NCBI GenBank assembly: GCA_023489485.1
Contig: JAMDCU010000167.1
Coordinates: 1 to 37,089, forward strand
Length of the DNA: 37,089 nucleotides
DNA from: Chloroflexota bacterium
GTDB lineage: Bacteria; Chloroflexota; Anaerolineae; UBA4142
Reading direction: 5' to 3'
The translations under genes were made by a program, and so were the position numbers. Shown here in pieces: positions 1-9,500 of this stretch (position 1 is its first letter; each line of letters starts with the position of its first letter). A model generated the notes under the pieces. That model made no database searches. It saw nothing but the letters and a program-made list of their open reading frames with translations, and had not been told where the DNA came from.

Positions 1-152
1 TCATCGAACGGGATAAGAGAGAGGTGCAAGTGCAAGCCGAGTTCGACGTTCGCGAAAACGGCGCGATCAATGGGCGGAGTGGGATCGGCGTTGTCCCAAT
101 GCAGCTTGAGTTGCTTTACGAGGGATCGTTTCCAATAGGCTACGTCACGCAT
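1..152 (-). CDS. N-terminal 50 residues of a gene running off the left edge; probable pPIWI-RE island partner
   Basis: The gene starts at an ATG whose first bases overlap the stop codon of the nuclease gene by 8 nt, so the two are translationally coupled on the minus strand. Only 50 codons are present, beginning MRDVAYWKRSLVKQ, and the frame is open to the edge. I recognise no motif in this short piece. Its place directly after a pPIWI-RE-type nuclease suggests that it is another member of that three-gene island (the DinG-like helicase or the PIWI-RE protein), but this is inference from context only. Confidence 0.55.
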   Translation of the reverse strand, partial: MRDVAYWKRSLVKQLKLHWDNADPTPPIDRAVFANVELGLHLHLSLIPFD

Positions 153-1263
153 GGGACTCGCCTCCGTCTTTGGCCGCCAAAGCACGGGCACGTTTCATTA
201 ACTCGTCATCGTAGACGTAATCGAGATGTGGGTCTCCGTGACGATAATTCCTCCTGAATTCGTGCTTGTAGTCGATCCTCCTTTTTCGTCGCTCGCGGGG
301 AAAGACAAAGAACGCGCTGTCCCATTGGGGGTGCATAGGAAACACATCCTCGTATCGAGCCATCCATGGGTATTCCCAGTCTTTCACATCAATCGCCCAG
401 ACAGTCTGATCTGGGAAGATCACGCGCAGGTCGTAGGCATCGAACTCGGGCCACAATTCCACGGTCAACCGGCTCCGTTTCAACTGCCGGGCCAAGCGTA
501 ATTCCGATAGGCCAGGGAGGGTGACAAAACGCCTCAGCTCCCAGCGGAGCCAAGCGATTCCCTGACGGCGGGGGAGTCGCTGCCCGATCCGAATGCGATG
601 TCGCTCGGCACAGCGCGGGTTTTCACAGATCCACTCGTTCCCTTTGGCGCCTTTGAGGAGTAGATTCCGACAAGAGGCGCAAAGAGCAAAGTGCCCATCG
701 GCAGCATGCGCTGCGGGAGCGGGAAAGTACGCGTCGTGTATCAGGTCCCGAACGGGCTCCATGCCGGGATCTTGAGCGACGCGCACCAGGTTTTCTTCAG
801 TCGCTATGGGATTCTCAATGAGCCATTTGCGGAATGCCACATAGCTTGCCTGAGCGTCGGCTTGCCGGCAGGCATCCAGGGCCGCTTTCATGAATTTCCG
901 TTCGAGGAGATCAGATTCAGGGTCTCCACCTGTGCGAGCCCATTCCCCGCATTGCTCGGTCGGTTGGTTGTTCGATATTAGGCAGTCATCCTGGCCGAGC
1001 AGGCCGGAGGGCAGCCGCAGCGGCAAGGCAGTCAGAGGGCGTTCACACCAAGATAGCAGATCTGGAACGCTTTCGGGGAATTTGGCAGGAGGCGAATTTC
1101 GGAGGGCAAAGAGACAGAGCCGCGCCAGCCCGCGGTTGAGGTTCGTCGGGTAGACTAGACCCGCACTTTTTCCGCTAGACCGCCACCGCTCGTACTCCAA
1201 AATACCGGCGGATATCAAGCTAAGGATGATTTCGCTCTCGGTCTCTGGATTCTGTTCTGGCAT
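145..1263 (-). CDS. PD-(D/E)XK nuclease of pPIWI-RE-associated type with zinc ribbon
   Basis: 372 residues. A zinc ribbon is visible as C195-x2-C198 and C213-x4-C218. It is followed by a restriction-endonuclease-fold core: E254 in LPGLSELRLARQL, D278 in the segment WPEFDAYDLRVIFP, and D292-x-K294 in AIDVKDW. The D...DxK layout fits the catalytic site of the REase that accompanies pPIWI-RE proteins, an RNA/DNA-guided defence island described by comparative genomics. The N-terminal 180 residues are helical and unassigned. The ATG start is preceded by GGGAG at good spacing, and the 3' end overlaps the next gene by 8 nt. It could instead be an unrelated REase-fold protein; the PIWI-RE gene itself is not in the window, so the system assignment is moderate. 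Confidence 0.62.
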   Translation of the reverse strand: MPEQNPETESEIILSLISAGILEYERWRSSGKSAGLVYPTNLNRGLARLCLFALRNSPPAKFPESVPDLLSWCERPLTALPLRLPSGLLGQDDCLISNNQPTEQCGEWARTGGDPESDLLERKFMKAALDACRQADAQASYVAFRKWLIENPIATEENLVRVAQDPGMEPVRDLIHDAYFPAPAAHAADGHFALCASCRNLLLKGAKGNEWICENPRCAERHRIRIGQRLPRRQGIAWLRWELRRFVTLPGLSELRLARQLKRSRLTVELWPEFDAYDLRVIFPDQTVWAIDVKDWEYPWMARYEDVFPMHPQWDSAFFVFPRERRKRRIDYKHEFRRNYRHGDPHLDYVYDDELMKRARALAAKDGGESHA

Positions 1264-1483
1264 TGCGTTGGCTCCCAGTGATCGTGCTGGCTCTCAGCTG
1301 ACGGGAACGGCTTTCATGTGCGCATGGGATTGCGCATCGCGCGCTTCGCCTCGTGTTCTTGCTCCGCCGCGGTCCGCTGCTTTGCTACAACTCATTGGCC
1401 TATCTTGTTTTGGCTCTATTCGATTCGTCGATGGCAAATAGGGGGTTAACGACTCAGTGGTTAACCTCTGGCCAAAAAAATAA

Positions 1484-2065
1484 CTATGCGATGAGCGTAT
1501 ACTTGTGCGAGAAACCGGTCTGGTCCGTGACGTCTGCTCGCTTGGCTAATCTTAACTGATGCAGATGACGCAAGCGGTTACTGGCGGCGTTAATGCTGAT
1601 ATGCAGATCGTCCGCCAACTGCCGGGCAGTGAGTTCACCCGAGCGCACCAGGTGCTGCGCGGCGGTGTCCAGGGCAGCAGTCCAGCGTTCGCCAAGCTGC
1701 GGGCCGATAAAGTTCCATTCCTTTTGGTCTTTCACGGGAATTGGAGACTTGAGACCACGGTTCTTGACAGCGCCCGCTAAATTGTAGAGGGTGTGCTCTG
1801 AAATGTTGGTCAAGACCAAAAATCGGTTTCCGTATGACCCGGCCAGCACGCCGGCGAAGAGCGCCAAGATTGCCTCATCGACAAAGGAAGCGTCCATGAC
1901 AGGAATGCCTGAACCGTCGAGAATGAGCGTGCCGCCTTCGGGCACTTTGCGCAGTTCACGGTCCATTCGGCGAAAGGCCACCTTTCCGCGGGGTCGGGTG
2001 AGGAGATCGATGGGATTGTCCGCCCATTCAGCGCGCAGGTCGGCCAGCTTGAAAACGCAATTCAT
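1484..2065 (-). CDS. STAS-like DUF4325 protein with C-terminal winged helix
   Basis: 193 residues. Residues about 20-115 match the STAS-like DUF4325 pattern (a short strand-helix domain with LILDGSGIPVMDASFVDEAI). About residues 135-190 form a MarR-like helix-turn-helix (SGELTARQLADDLHISINAASNRLRHL). STAS-like domains of this kind usually pair with a GHKL ATPase, and exactly such a gene lies 57 bp upstream on the same strand, so this is probably the effector or DNA-binding half of a partner switch. AAGGGG sits at good spacing before the ATG. The target is unknown. Confidence 0.7.
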   Translation of the reverse strand: MNCVFKLADLRAEWADNPIDLLTRPRGKVAFRRMDRELRKVPEGGTLILDGSGIPVMDASFVDEAILALFAGVLAGSYGNRFLVLTNISEHTLYNLAGAVKNRGLKSPIPVKDQKEWNFIGPQLGERWTAALDTAAQHLVRSGELTARQLADDLHISINAASNRLRHLHQLRLAKRADVTDQTGFSHKYTLIA

Positions 2066-2122
2066 CCATACCCCTTAATCATTGCCTGGTTAACCCTATT
2101 GTACTCCAGCTCTGACTTGTTG

Positions 2123-3016
2123 TCAAATTGATGAATACACCGGCTGATATAAAAAGATCGACACGAAAGTGCCCGGGAAAGGAACCTGATTGGGAAACTC
2201 GGCGATTTGACCGTGTTCGGTGTCGATTAGGACAGCCGCATCTTCGGAACGCACGAGGAGAGAGCCGCGGCAACCTTTGATAATTGACTGGACGAGTTGG
2301 AAGCCGTTCCCCAGGACGCGTTTGCGCCGGCTCGTCTTACCTTCAAGTGCAGCACGAATGTAGGCAAGTGAAGTGGGCCCGAGATTCCCGTGCCGGCGCA
2401 TCAGACTTGCGCGGATGCCAATGCCCAGGTCGCCGACCGCAATTCTCACTGCTACCTTTCTTTCGGTCGCATAGAGATATTTCTGGATCGAAATAAAGCC
2501 AAAGTCTTGGCTATGATCACAGACATTGCCTCCCATCTCGGACAAAATAGTGACGAGGTGGCTCAATTGGTCCGAATCAAACGCCAGCCAAGTCTTTAGT
2601 ATATCGCGGGCGCGGTAGGCTGCTTCATTCACCTGGTCGTAATTCCGAATGAGGCGGAGTTCAAGCAAATTCGTCGAGGCCTGCTTGCGAGAAAGGGTTG
2701 CCGCCGCAGAAATCTGATCAGAACACGAAGCCCATGGTCGGCATATCTCAAGGAAATCCAATCGTTGAAAGTAGGCGAGGATTTTCTCTTGAAACCCAAA
2801 GAGGATAATCTGGCTACCGGAACGTTCCCACGCGGCACGCAGAAAAAGGGCCAATCCAACTATGCCCGGGGGATACACGAATGAAACCTGGGACATATCG
2901 AACCGGAGTGGCTCGCCTTTGGCGAGCTGTGGAAGCAAACTGAAAAGTGCTTCCGGGCTATAACTTCCGCTCTCGGGAGCCAACACGTTTGGAATAACCA
3001 ATGTGCGGATAGCCAA
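2123..3016 (-). CDS. STAS domain fused to a GHKL/HATPase domain
   Basis: 297 residues. The N-terminal ~100 residues look like a STAS domain (FDMSQVSFVYPPGIVGLALFL, with regular strand-helix alternation). Residues about 150-290 carry GHKL ATPase boxes: an N box ILSEMGGNVCDHS (E160, N164), a G1 box VGDLGIGI (D196) and a later GNGFQL loop. There is no phospho-acceptor histidine box, so it resembles an anti-sigma/serine-kinase-like ATPase rather than a sensor kinase. The start is TTG with AGGAG seven bases upstream. It forms a pair with the DUF4325 gene just downstream. The biological target is not evident. Confidence 0.68.
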   Translation of the reverse strand: MAIRTLVIPNVLAPESGSYSPEALFSLLPQLAKGEPLRFDMSQVSFVYPPGIVGLALFLRAAWERSGSQIILFGFQEKILAYFQRLDFLEICRPWASCSDQISAAATLSRKQASTNLLELRLIRNYDQVNEAAYRARDILKTWLAFDSDQLSHLVTILSEMGGNVCDHSQDFGFISIQKYLYATERKVAVRIAVGDLGIGIRASLMRRHGNLGPTSLAYIRAALEGKTSRRKRVLGNGFQLVQSIIKGCRGSLLVRSEDAAVLIDTEHGQIAEFPNQVPFPGTFVSIFLYQPVYSSI

Positions 3017-3397
3017 AACAAATCTCCTGGCAAGGCGGCAAAGGGAAGTGGGCGGTTTTCAAATCGAGCGCCTACCCAACTCAGCCACGTTGGGGCTGTG
3101 CAGCTCCGAGCCAAAGCAAGTATTAGCTATTATATCACGGCGGTCGGTCCCTGTTAAAGCGCCGTTGGTCCCCTCTGAGCCCCGGTAAAAGTGGGAGGAG
3201 TCCTGACAAGCCTTGCGCAATGCCAGCACCACGAGCCTACTCCGCGTGCGCGAAAAACGCTGGGCGGTCATCATGGAGTTGACATAGCACATATGTTCGT
3301 ATACAATAGGCGAAACAAAATCTCCTCATTACACGGTCGTCTCACTCTAACTCGAGGCGGATCAGACGAATTGCTAGACGACCATCTTTGGAGAGGC

Positions 3398-3793
3398 ATG
3401 GCCGCGTCTGATTCGTCTCAACTCATCGTCGTCTCGCTTATTGCTGTGCTCAGCGTGGTCTACGCCCTTTGGACCCGGATCCAAAGTCGGCGCCGGCAGT
3501 CCTCGTTGGACAACCCCCCTGTGAAGATCGTCAGCAGTTCGCCCGGCCGTGACAAGTGCGAACGCCTGTCCCTCTGGAACAACTTGTCCATTCGCGAAAA
3601 GGAAATCGCGCGACTCGCTTCCGAGTACTGGAGCGATGATGAGATTGCCCGCGAATTGCACCTCAGCGTGCGCACGGTGCAGAACCATCTCCAGCATGCG
3701 CGCGAAAAACTCCACATTCACTCTCGTCATGAATTCAAATACTTTGTCCAACAGCTTGGGGCCGATTCCGAACTGCCCCCAAGATATGGCTAA
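3398..3793 (+). CDS. Membrane-anchored LuxR-type HTH protein
   Basis: 131 residues from the ATG at 3398, which has GGAGAGG just upstream. The open frame extends further 5', but that part has no protein-like features. Residues about 7-26 (LIVVSLIAVLSVVYALW) form one transmembrane helix. Residues about 62-112 are a LuxR/GerE helix-turn-helix (LSIREKEIARLASEYWSDDEIARELHLSVRTVQNHL, split here for reading). There is no receiver domain. A DNA-binding domain tethered to the membrane suggests a one-component regulator or one released by proteolysis. It stands alone, divergent from the STAS-ATPase gene. Confidence 0.62.
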   Translation: MAASDSSQLIVVSLIAVLSVVYALWTRIQSRRRQSSLDNPPVKIVSSSPGRDKCERLSLWNNLSIREKEIARLASEYWSDDEIARELHLSVRTVQNHLQHAREKLHIHSRHEFKYFVQQLGADSELPPRYG

Positions 3794-3808
3794 GTACTTC
3801 ACCTACGG

Positions 3809-3825
3809 GTTTCCTCTACCTACCG
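3809..3825. repeat. 17-bp match to the left end of the IS4-family element
   Basis: GTTTCCTCTACCTACCG here is identical to bases in the left terminal repeat of the insertion sequence at 30637. No other part of the element is present, so this could be a scar or a chance match. Confidence 0.3.
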
Positions 3826-4221
3826 TATACCTCGTGCATGAGTAAGAAATAAGCACTCTGCTCATAGACAAATGCGAACGGATGTGCTACGCTGTGTGGC
3901 GTGACAAACAAGAATGCCTCACACACCACCTGTCTGCGCGCCGTTGATCTGGTGCGATTGCTTTGTCCCTCCGAAATAGTCGCCTTTCTCGGCTCGTCCT
4001 CTCTGTTTTCATTACCTGCCCTCCAGTCGTTCTGCGGTCTGACCTCTCATAACGAACCTATTGCCACCACCCTCATCGAATTATCAGGTCCGGTGAGGAA
4101 AGTGTCTGTGCGCCTTGCACACCCGTCCTGCAAAAACATCGGCCACTTCTGCAAAGATGTGCGGTCCGTGGAAATCTACTCTTCGGTACTCACCGTTCCC
4201 TGATTCGATGAGAAGCATCCG
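3826..4221. other. Intergenic region upstream of the imu operon
   Basis: This ~400-bp stretch should carry the imuA promoter. An open frame from a GTG at 3901 to 4203 has no recognisable features, and I do not call it. I could not find a convincing LexA box. GTAC-N5-GTTC near 4186-4198 is only loosely similar to known operators. Confidence 0.4.
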
Positions 4222-5013
4222 GTGGACACACTCAATGACACAAAAAGTGAACGGATCAAAGCCGCGATCAAGCAGATGGAGCACCGCTGGGGAAGTGGCG
4301 TCCTGGTAACGTCCCGCGCTGCGCAGGCGCGTGCCGAAGGTCTTTCGACCACCTTTCCGGCACTCGATCAGCTAACAGGAGTGGGCGGTATTCCACTCCA
4401 CGCCGTCACGTTGCTCGCTGGCAATTCGACCTCTGGGAAACTGACGGTCGCCTACAAGGTGCTGAGCCGGGCACAGCAGGGGACTCCAGAGCGTCGTCAT
4501 TCGGTTGCCATTCTCGACCTGGGCGCGAGTTCCGATCCGGACTATATCAGCCGGTCGGGAGTCGATCTGGATCGGTTGCTTCTCGTTCGGCCCCAATCCG
4601 GAAAGCAGGTGCTGCGGGTGCTCCTGGATCTCGTCAAGAGTCGCGAGCTACGCGCTATTCTCTTGGACAGTTTGTCCGAACTCTTGGTCGACAAAGAGGG
4701 GGCAAGCGCGGTCGAGCAAATGATGCCGCAGGTGAATCTGGCACTCAAGAGTGCCGATTGCGCGCTCTTGCTCCTCGATGAAGCTCGGCCGCCCTGGCTT
4801 CCGTCCTTGGCTGCCGAGACCAGTCGGGCTGTCCGGCATTACGCGTCTCTGCATGTCGAGTTCCTACGCGAGGGATGGATTGAATCTGAAGGCGAGTGCT
4901 GGGGGTACCGGGTAAGGGCAAGACTCCTCAAGAGCCGGTCGCAGCGCCAAGGGGAGAGTGCCACCCTTGCGATCGCATTCAACGAAACCGTGCGGGCGAG
5001 GGAGACTTGGTGA
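4222..5013 (+). CDS. imuA: ImuA, RecA-like mutasome accessory protein
   Basis: 263 residues from a GTG start. It has a RecA-like core with a degenerate P-loop GNSTSGKL (about residues 67-74) and a hydrophobic Walker-B-like strand (CALLLLDEA). This is the size and layout of ImuA/SulA-like proteins that accompany ImuB and DnaE2. In the mutasome, ImuA helps assemble ImuB and the error-prone polymerase DnaE2 at stalled forks after DNA damage. The P-loop ends in L rather than T or S, common in this divergent family, so ATPase activity may be weak. It is first in a same-strand operon, 31 bp ahead of imuB. Confidence 0.85.
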   Translation: MDTLNDTKSERIKAAIKQMEHRWGSGVLVTSRAAQARAEGLSTTFPALDQLTGVGGIPLHAVTLLAGNSTSGKLTVAYKVLSRAQQGTPERRHSVAILDLGASSDPDYISRSGVDLDRLLLVRPQSGKQVLRVLLDLVKSRELRAILLDSLSELLVDKEGASAVEQMMPQVNLALKSADCALLLLDEARPPWLPSLAAETSRAVRHYASLHVEFLREGWIESEGECWGYRVRARLLKSRSQRQGESATLAIAFNETVRARETW

Positions 5014-5044
5014 GCTGCAGGGCAGCGTGTAGGAGCGAATTGTT

Positions 5045-6244
5045 GTGAGCACCATGTGTTGTCGCGTGCCAGATTTCCTCATGGGCTTGGCCGAGAGGTC
5101 GAGGCCGGATCTCGCAGGGAAACCCGTCGCTCTGCTCGGGGCCGATGAACTCGTGTGCGCGGTCTCGCGCGAAGCACGGCAGAGCGGAGTAACCTTGCAG
5201 ATGGAGCCGCGCCAGGCCCAGATGCGCTGCCCGGACGTGCGCCTGCAACCGGTGGACCTGGAAGCCAGCCAGGCGGAGCACGGCGCGTTCGTTGGAAAAC
5301 TTGCTGAATGTGGATTGCCCGTGGAAGCACCGTCCTGGGGCGTCGCCTATGTCGATCTCCAGGCTGTGGCGACGACCTCCCAGACGGTTCAACCCTTCTG
5401 CGCTGATCTGGGCAAGCAGGCGCGCGGCGTGCTTGGCGATGGTCTGGTTCCTTCCATCGGCTGGGATACGGGCAAGTTCACCGCACGTGCAGCCGCGAGC
5501 TATGCATCCCCCGCGCACATGCGTCTGGTTGATCGCAACAACGAAGAACGTTTCTTGCAACCGCTCTCGATCGGACTCCTTCCGTTGTCTCCGCTCGCGT
5601 TGCAGCAGTTGACGTGGCTGGGCATCCGGACGCTGGGGCAGTTTGCGAAATTACCCAAGACAGCCGTGTGGCAGCGTTTTGGCGCCGAAGGGAAATTGGC
5701 TCAAGCCTGGGCGCAAGGACGTGATGATCGCCCGGTGCGCCGAACGATTGAGGAGGCCACGCCGCCGCTCTCGATCGATTTCGACCCACCCACCGGGCTC
5801 CATGGCGATGTCCTTGAAGCGGTCCTCTCCAATTTGCGACCCTCTCTTTCCGCACTTGCCCGGCGACTGGAAGGCTGCCGCCGCATGAGGTTGGACCTGC
5901 ACTTTGAGGACGATACCACACGAAAGATTGACCACACCTTTGTTGAACCCGTCGTCGAAGAGAGCCGCTTGCGTGCCACTATTTCCCATCAGCTGCAAGT
6001 GCTGAACTGGCCCGCAGAATTGGCATCGGTGAGTCTATCGCTCCTCGAATGCGGCGAACTCATGCCGCATCAACTGATGTTGTTTGACCTGGACACAGAG
6101 CGCTCGCCGCTCCGAGAGCTCGCCGAAAAGCTGTCCGGTCGTTATCGCGAGATCTTCTTCCGTCTATGTATGAGCGACGAACGCCATCCGTTATCAGAGC
6201 GGCGTTCCAGTCTGACGGCGCTTGCGGCGGGATGGGTCGCATGA
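5045..6244 (+). CDS. imuB: ImuB, Y-family polymerase-like mutasome hub
   Basis: 399 residues from a GTG start. It aligns in plan with Y-family polymerases (palm/fingers, an HhH-like segment around LTWLGIRTLGQFAKLP, little finger). The N-terminal acidic motif of active enzymes is replaced by MCCRVPDFLMGLAER, and the second acidic motif reads WGVAYVDL. It is therefore probably inactive in catalysis, as is known for ImuB. Residues 343-347 are QLMLF, a textbook beta-clamp-binding motif. Its job is to link ImuA, DnaE2 and the sliding clamp. Its stop overlaps the next ATG (ATGA). Confidence 0.9.
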   Translation: MSTMCCRVPDFLMGLAERSRPDLAGKPVALLGADELVCAVSREARQSGVTLQMEPRQAQMRCPDVRLQPVDLEASQAEHGAFVGKLAECGLPVEAPSWGVAYVDLQAVATTSQTVQPFCADLGKQARGVLGDGLVPSIGWDTGKFTARAAASYASPAHMRLVDRNNEERFLQPLSIGLLPLSPLALQQLTWLGIRTLGQFAKLPKTAVWQRFGAEGKLAQAWAQGRDDRPVRRTIEEATPPLSIDFDPPTGLHGDVLEAVLSNLRPSLSALARRLEGCRRMRLDLHFEDDTTRKIDHTFVEPVVEESRLRATISHQLQVLNWPAELASVSLSLLECGELMPHQLMLFDLDTERSPLRELAEKLSGRYREIFFRLCMSDERHPLSERRSSLTALAAGWVA

Positions 6245-6501
6245 CGCGTTTGTGGAAAGATGGAATCCTGATTCAGGTGGAAAAAGATCCGCGCAGTCAG
6301 GTACAATCGTTCGAGTGGAATGGACGGCGGCGCGCGGTCGAAAAGGTCTGGCAGCGCTGGCAGGTCGATAGCGATTGGTGGACGGAGCAAGGTCGCGTGC
6401 ACCGCGACTACTGTGCCGTGAGGACGACTGATGGCCTTCTTTGCGTTCTGTACTTTGATTTCCAGGACGAGCAGTGGTACGTCTCGAAACTCTATGACTG
6501 A
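6241..6501 (+). CDS. DUF6504 family small protein in the mutasome operon
   Basis: 86 residues starting MTRLWKDGILIQVEKD, with the ATG inside an ATGA overlap with the imuB stop. The pattern of a W-K-D-G start, a central QRWQVDSDWW and a C-terminal YFDFQDEQWYVSKLYD matches DUF6504, a family often found beside Y-family polymerase genes. It has no known catalytic motif. Overlaps at both ends (imuB, and 8 nt with dnaE2) make co-translation likely. The longer open frame starting at 6166 lies within imuB and is not the true start. The function is unknown; I infer an accessory role in the mutasome. Confidence 0.75.
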   Translation: MTRLWKDGILIQVEKDPRSQVQSFEWNGRRRAVEKVWQRWQVDSDWWTEQGRVHRDYCAVRTTDGLLCVLYFDFQDEQWYVSKLYD

Positions 6502-9500
6502 TGCTTACGCCGAACTCCATGCCCACAGCTACCTTTCGCTCTTGGATGGCGCGTCGTCGCCGGAGGATTTGGTTCGAACTGCTCAGGAAATTGGACTCAA
6601 GGCCATTGCCCTGACCGATCACAACAGCCTGGCTGGAGTCGTCCGCTTTTGGAAAGCGGCCCAGTCGGCGGGATTTCACGCCATCTTCGGAGCCGAAGTG
6701 ACGCTGGCGGGTGAAGAACACCTTACGCTGCTTGCAGAGAATCGAGAGGGCTATGCCAGTCTCTGCCGGTTGCTGACGGCAGCTCAGCTCACGGATACTC
6801 CGCGGGATGCGGCGGGCGCAATGACGACCGACTCCAAGCTGTGGCCGGGTAAGGCAAAGCCGGCCGTCACATGGGCGATGTTGGAGGAAAATCGCCATGG
6901 CCTCCTCGCGCTGAGTGGCTGCAAACGAGGGCCGATTGCAGGAGTTCTCCTTAACCGGCAGCCCGAGCAGGCGAAGCAAGCAGCGGCACATTTGCGCGAT
7001 CTCTTCGGACGCGATCGGATGTGGATCGAATTGCAGTACCATTATCTCCCGGAAGACGAGCGACTCATCGCCGATCTGACTAGGCTGGCCCGGTCGCTCA
7101 ATCTGCCTATCGTGGCAACAAATAACGTCCATTATGCACTGCAGTCGGGCAGTCGCCTGAGGGACGCGCTCCTCGCGATTGACCAGAACCTTTCGCTCAC
7201 CGAGGCACGCCGAGCGGGGTTCTTGCCCTACAACAGCAATTATTATCTCGCCTCTCCGCAGGAGATGGCCGAACGTTTTCGCGAGCTACCACAAGCTGTT
7301 AAGAACACGCTCGCCATTGCCGAGCGCTGTGAGTTCGAACCTGATTTTTCTTCGCGACGGTTGCCCAGCTTTCCAGTGCCGAGCGGCCTGAGCGAGTTCG
7401 AGTACCTCTACCAACTGTGCCATCAAGGACTGCCGAAACGTTACCCGCAGCTCAAGCCGGCTGTGCTCAAGCAACTGGCGCATGAGCTCGCGGTGATCGA
7501 GCAGGCGGGACTTGCCGGTTACTTTCTCATCGTCTGGGATATCGTCCGTTTTTCCCGCGAGCAGGGGGTTCGCTGCCAGGGACGCGGCTCGGCCGCCAAC
7601 TCCATCGTCGCCTATTTGTTGGGTATCACGAGCGTCGATCCCTTGGCGCACAATTTGCTCTTCGAGCGGTTCTTGAGTTCTGACCGCTTCACGACGCCGG
7701 ATATCGACATTGACTTCGCAGCCGATCGGCGAGAAGAGGTGATCCAATACGTTTACGAACGCTACGGGGCTTCGCATACCGCGATGGTCTGCAATGTCGT
7801 CACCTACCAGGCTCGCAGCGCGGTGCGCGATCTCGGGAAAGCACTCAATTTTCCCTTGCCAGCTGTGGACAGGCTTGCGAAATCGGTCGATTGGCGTTCT
7901 GCCCTTCCCGCCGCGGACCAGATTCTGAAATTAGTTGACGGCGAAATCACTGCCGGTCACCCGTTACACATGCTGTCAGACCTCATGCGACAGATTCACG
8001 ACTGCCCACGCCATCTGGCCATTCACGTAGGTGGGATGCTCATTACGGCACAGCCGCTCGATGAGGTGGTGCCGCTCGAGCGGGCGACGATGCCGGGGCG
8101 GGTAGTGTGCGAGTGGAACAAGGACAGCGTCGAGGATGCGGGGCTCATCAAAATCGATATCCTCGGGTTGCGTACGCTCGGGCTCATTACCGAAGCGCTG
8201 AGTTATATCCAAGGAGACCCGCCCGATCTTGATGCCCTTCCCCTCGACGATCCCGAGATTTTCAAGATGCTGCAAGCCGGCGATACCATCGGCACCTTTC
8301 AGGTAGAAAGCCGCGCCCAGCAGCAGATGCTGCCGCGCCATCGGCCTGAAAAGTTCGAGGATATTGTGGTCGAGGTGGCGATTGTTCGCCCAGGACCCAT
8401 TCAGGGAGGCGCGGTGCATCCTTATCTGCGTCGACGTGCGGGGCTGGAACCCGTTAGCTATCTCCATCCGTCGCTTGAACCCGCTCTTAAGGAAACGCTC
8501 GGGGTGCTGATCTTCCAGGAACAGGTGATTCGCGTGGCGATGGTCGCCTCCGGCTTTACGGCGGGGGAGGCGGACCAGCTGCGGCGAGCGATGTCGCGCA
8601 GCCGCTCCCTTGAAGCGATGCAGGCGATGCGGGATAGATTCATTCAAGGGGCACTGGCGAATAGAATCGAGCAGGCAACCGCCGAAGAGATCTTTCGACA
8701 GCTGGAAGGGTTTGCGAGCTACGGGTTCTGCAAATCGCATGCGGCAAGCTTTGCCCTCATCGCCTACCAGACGCTGCACTTGAAGAGGTACTACGCACCT
8801 GAATTCTACTGTGCGCTCCTTAATCAGCAGCCGATGGGTTTCTATTCGAACGAGGTCATCATCGGCGATGCCAAGCGACACGGGGTAGAGCTTTTGGCAC
8901 CCGAAATCAACCAGAGCGACTGGAAATATCTTCTGGAGCGGACGCCGGGCGGCAAACGCGCACTGCGGATGGGGCTGCGGGCGACTTTGGGATTAGGCGA
9001 GTCGGGGTGGGAACGTATTCAAGGAGCGCGCTCGCAGGCCAAGTTTGGCTCCCTGCGCGATTTCTGCGAGCGCACTCGACTGCCGCAGGCAACGGTGAGC
9101 AACCTGGTCCGCGCGGGGCTCTTCGATTCATTCGGTTCGCGGCGCAAGCTGCTGTGGGAACTCGGAGAGATCGACTACCGCCCCGAGGAGCTCCCCTTGG
9201 TGTTGCCTGTGATGGATGTCCATTTGCCCGAGTTGGAGGCAGGTGAGGAGTCGTTGTGGGAATATGAGCTGCTCGGCCTCTCGCCCAATGGACAGCTCAT
9301 GCGGCACTACCGCCCGGCATTGCAGCGCTCCGGTGTCTTGAATACCGCGGAGGTCAAAGTTCAGCCAGAAGGTGAGTATGTCCGTATCGGCGGGATGGTG
9401 GCTGTGAAGCAGCGCCCGGGGACGGCGAAAGGGATGGTCTTTATCTCGCTCGAAGACGAAACGGGTCTCATCGACGTGGTCGTCCGGCCGAATGTGTATG

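Noticed and set aside
4185-4198. GGTACTCACCGTTC as a LexA operator
   Set aside because: Spacing differs from known LexA consensus forms and there is only one site; not enough support.
3901-4203. 100-codon open frame from GTG upstream of imuA
   Set aside because: No ribosome site or recognisable protein pattern; more likely leader/promoter DNA.
7976-8881. 301-codon minus-strand frame inside dnaE2
   Set aside because: Shadow of the GC-rich dnaE2 coding frame.
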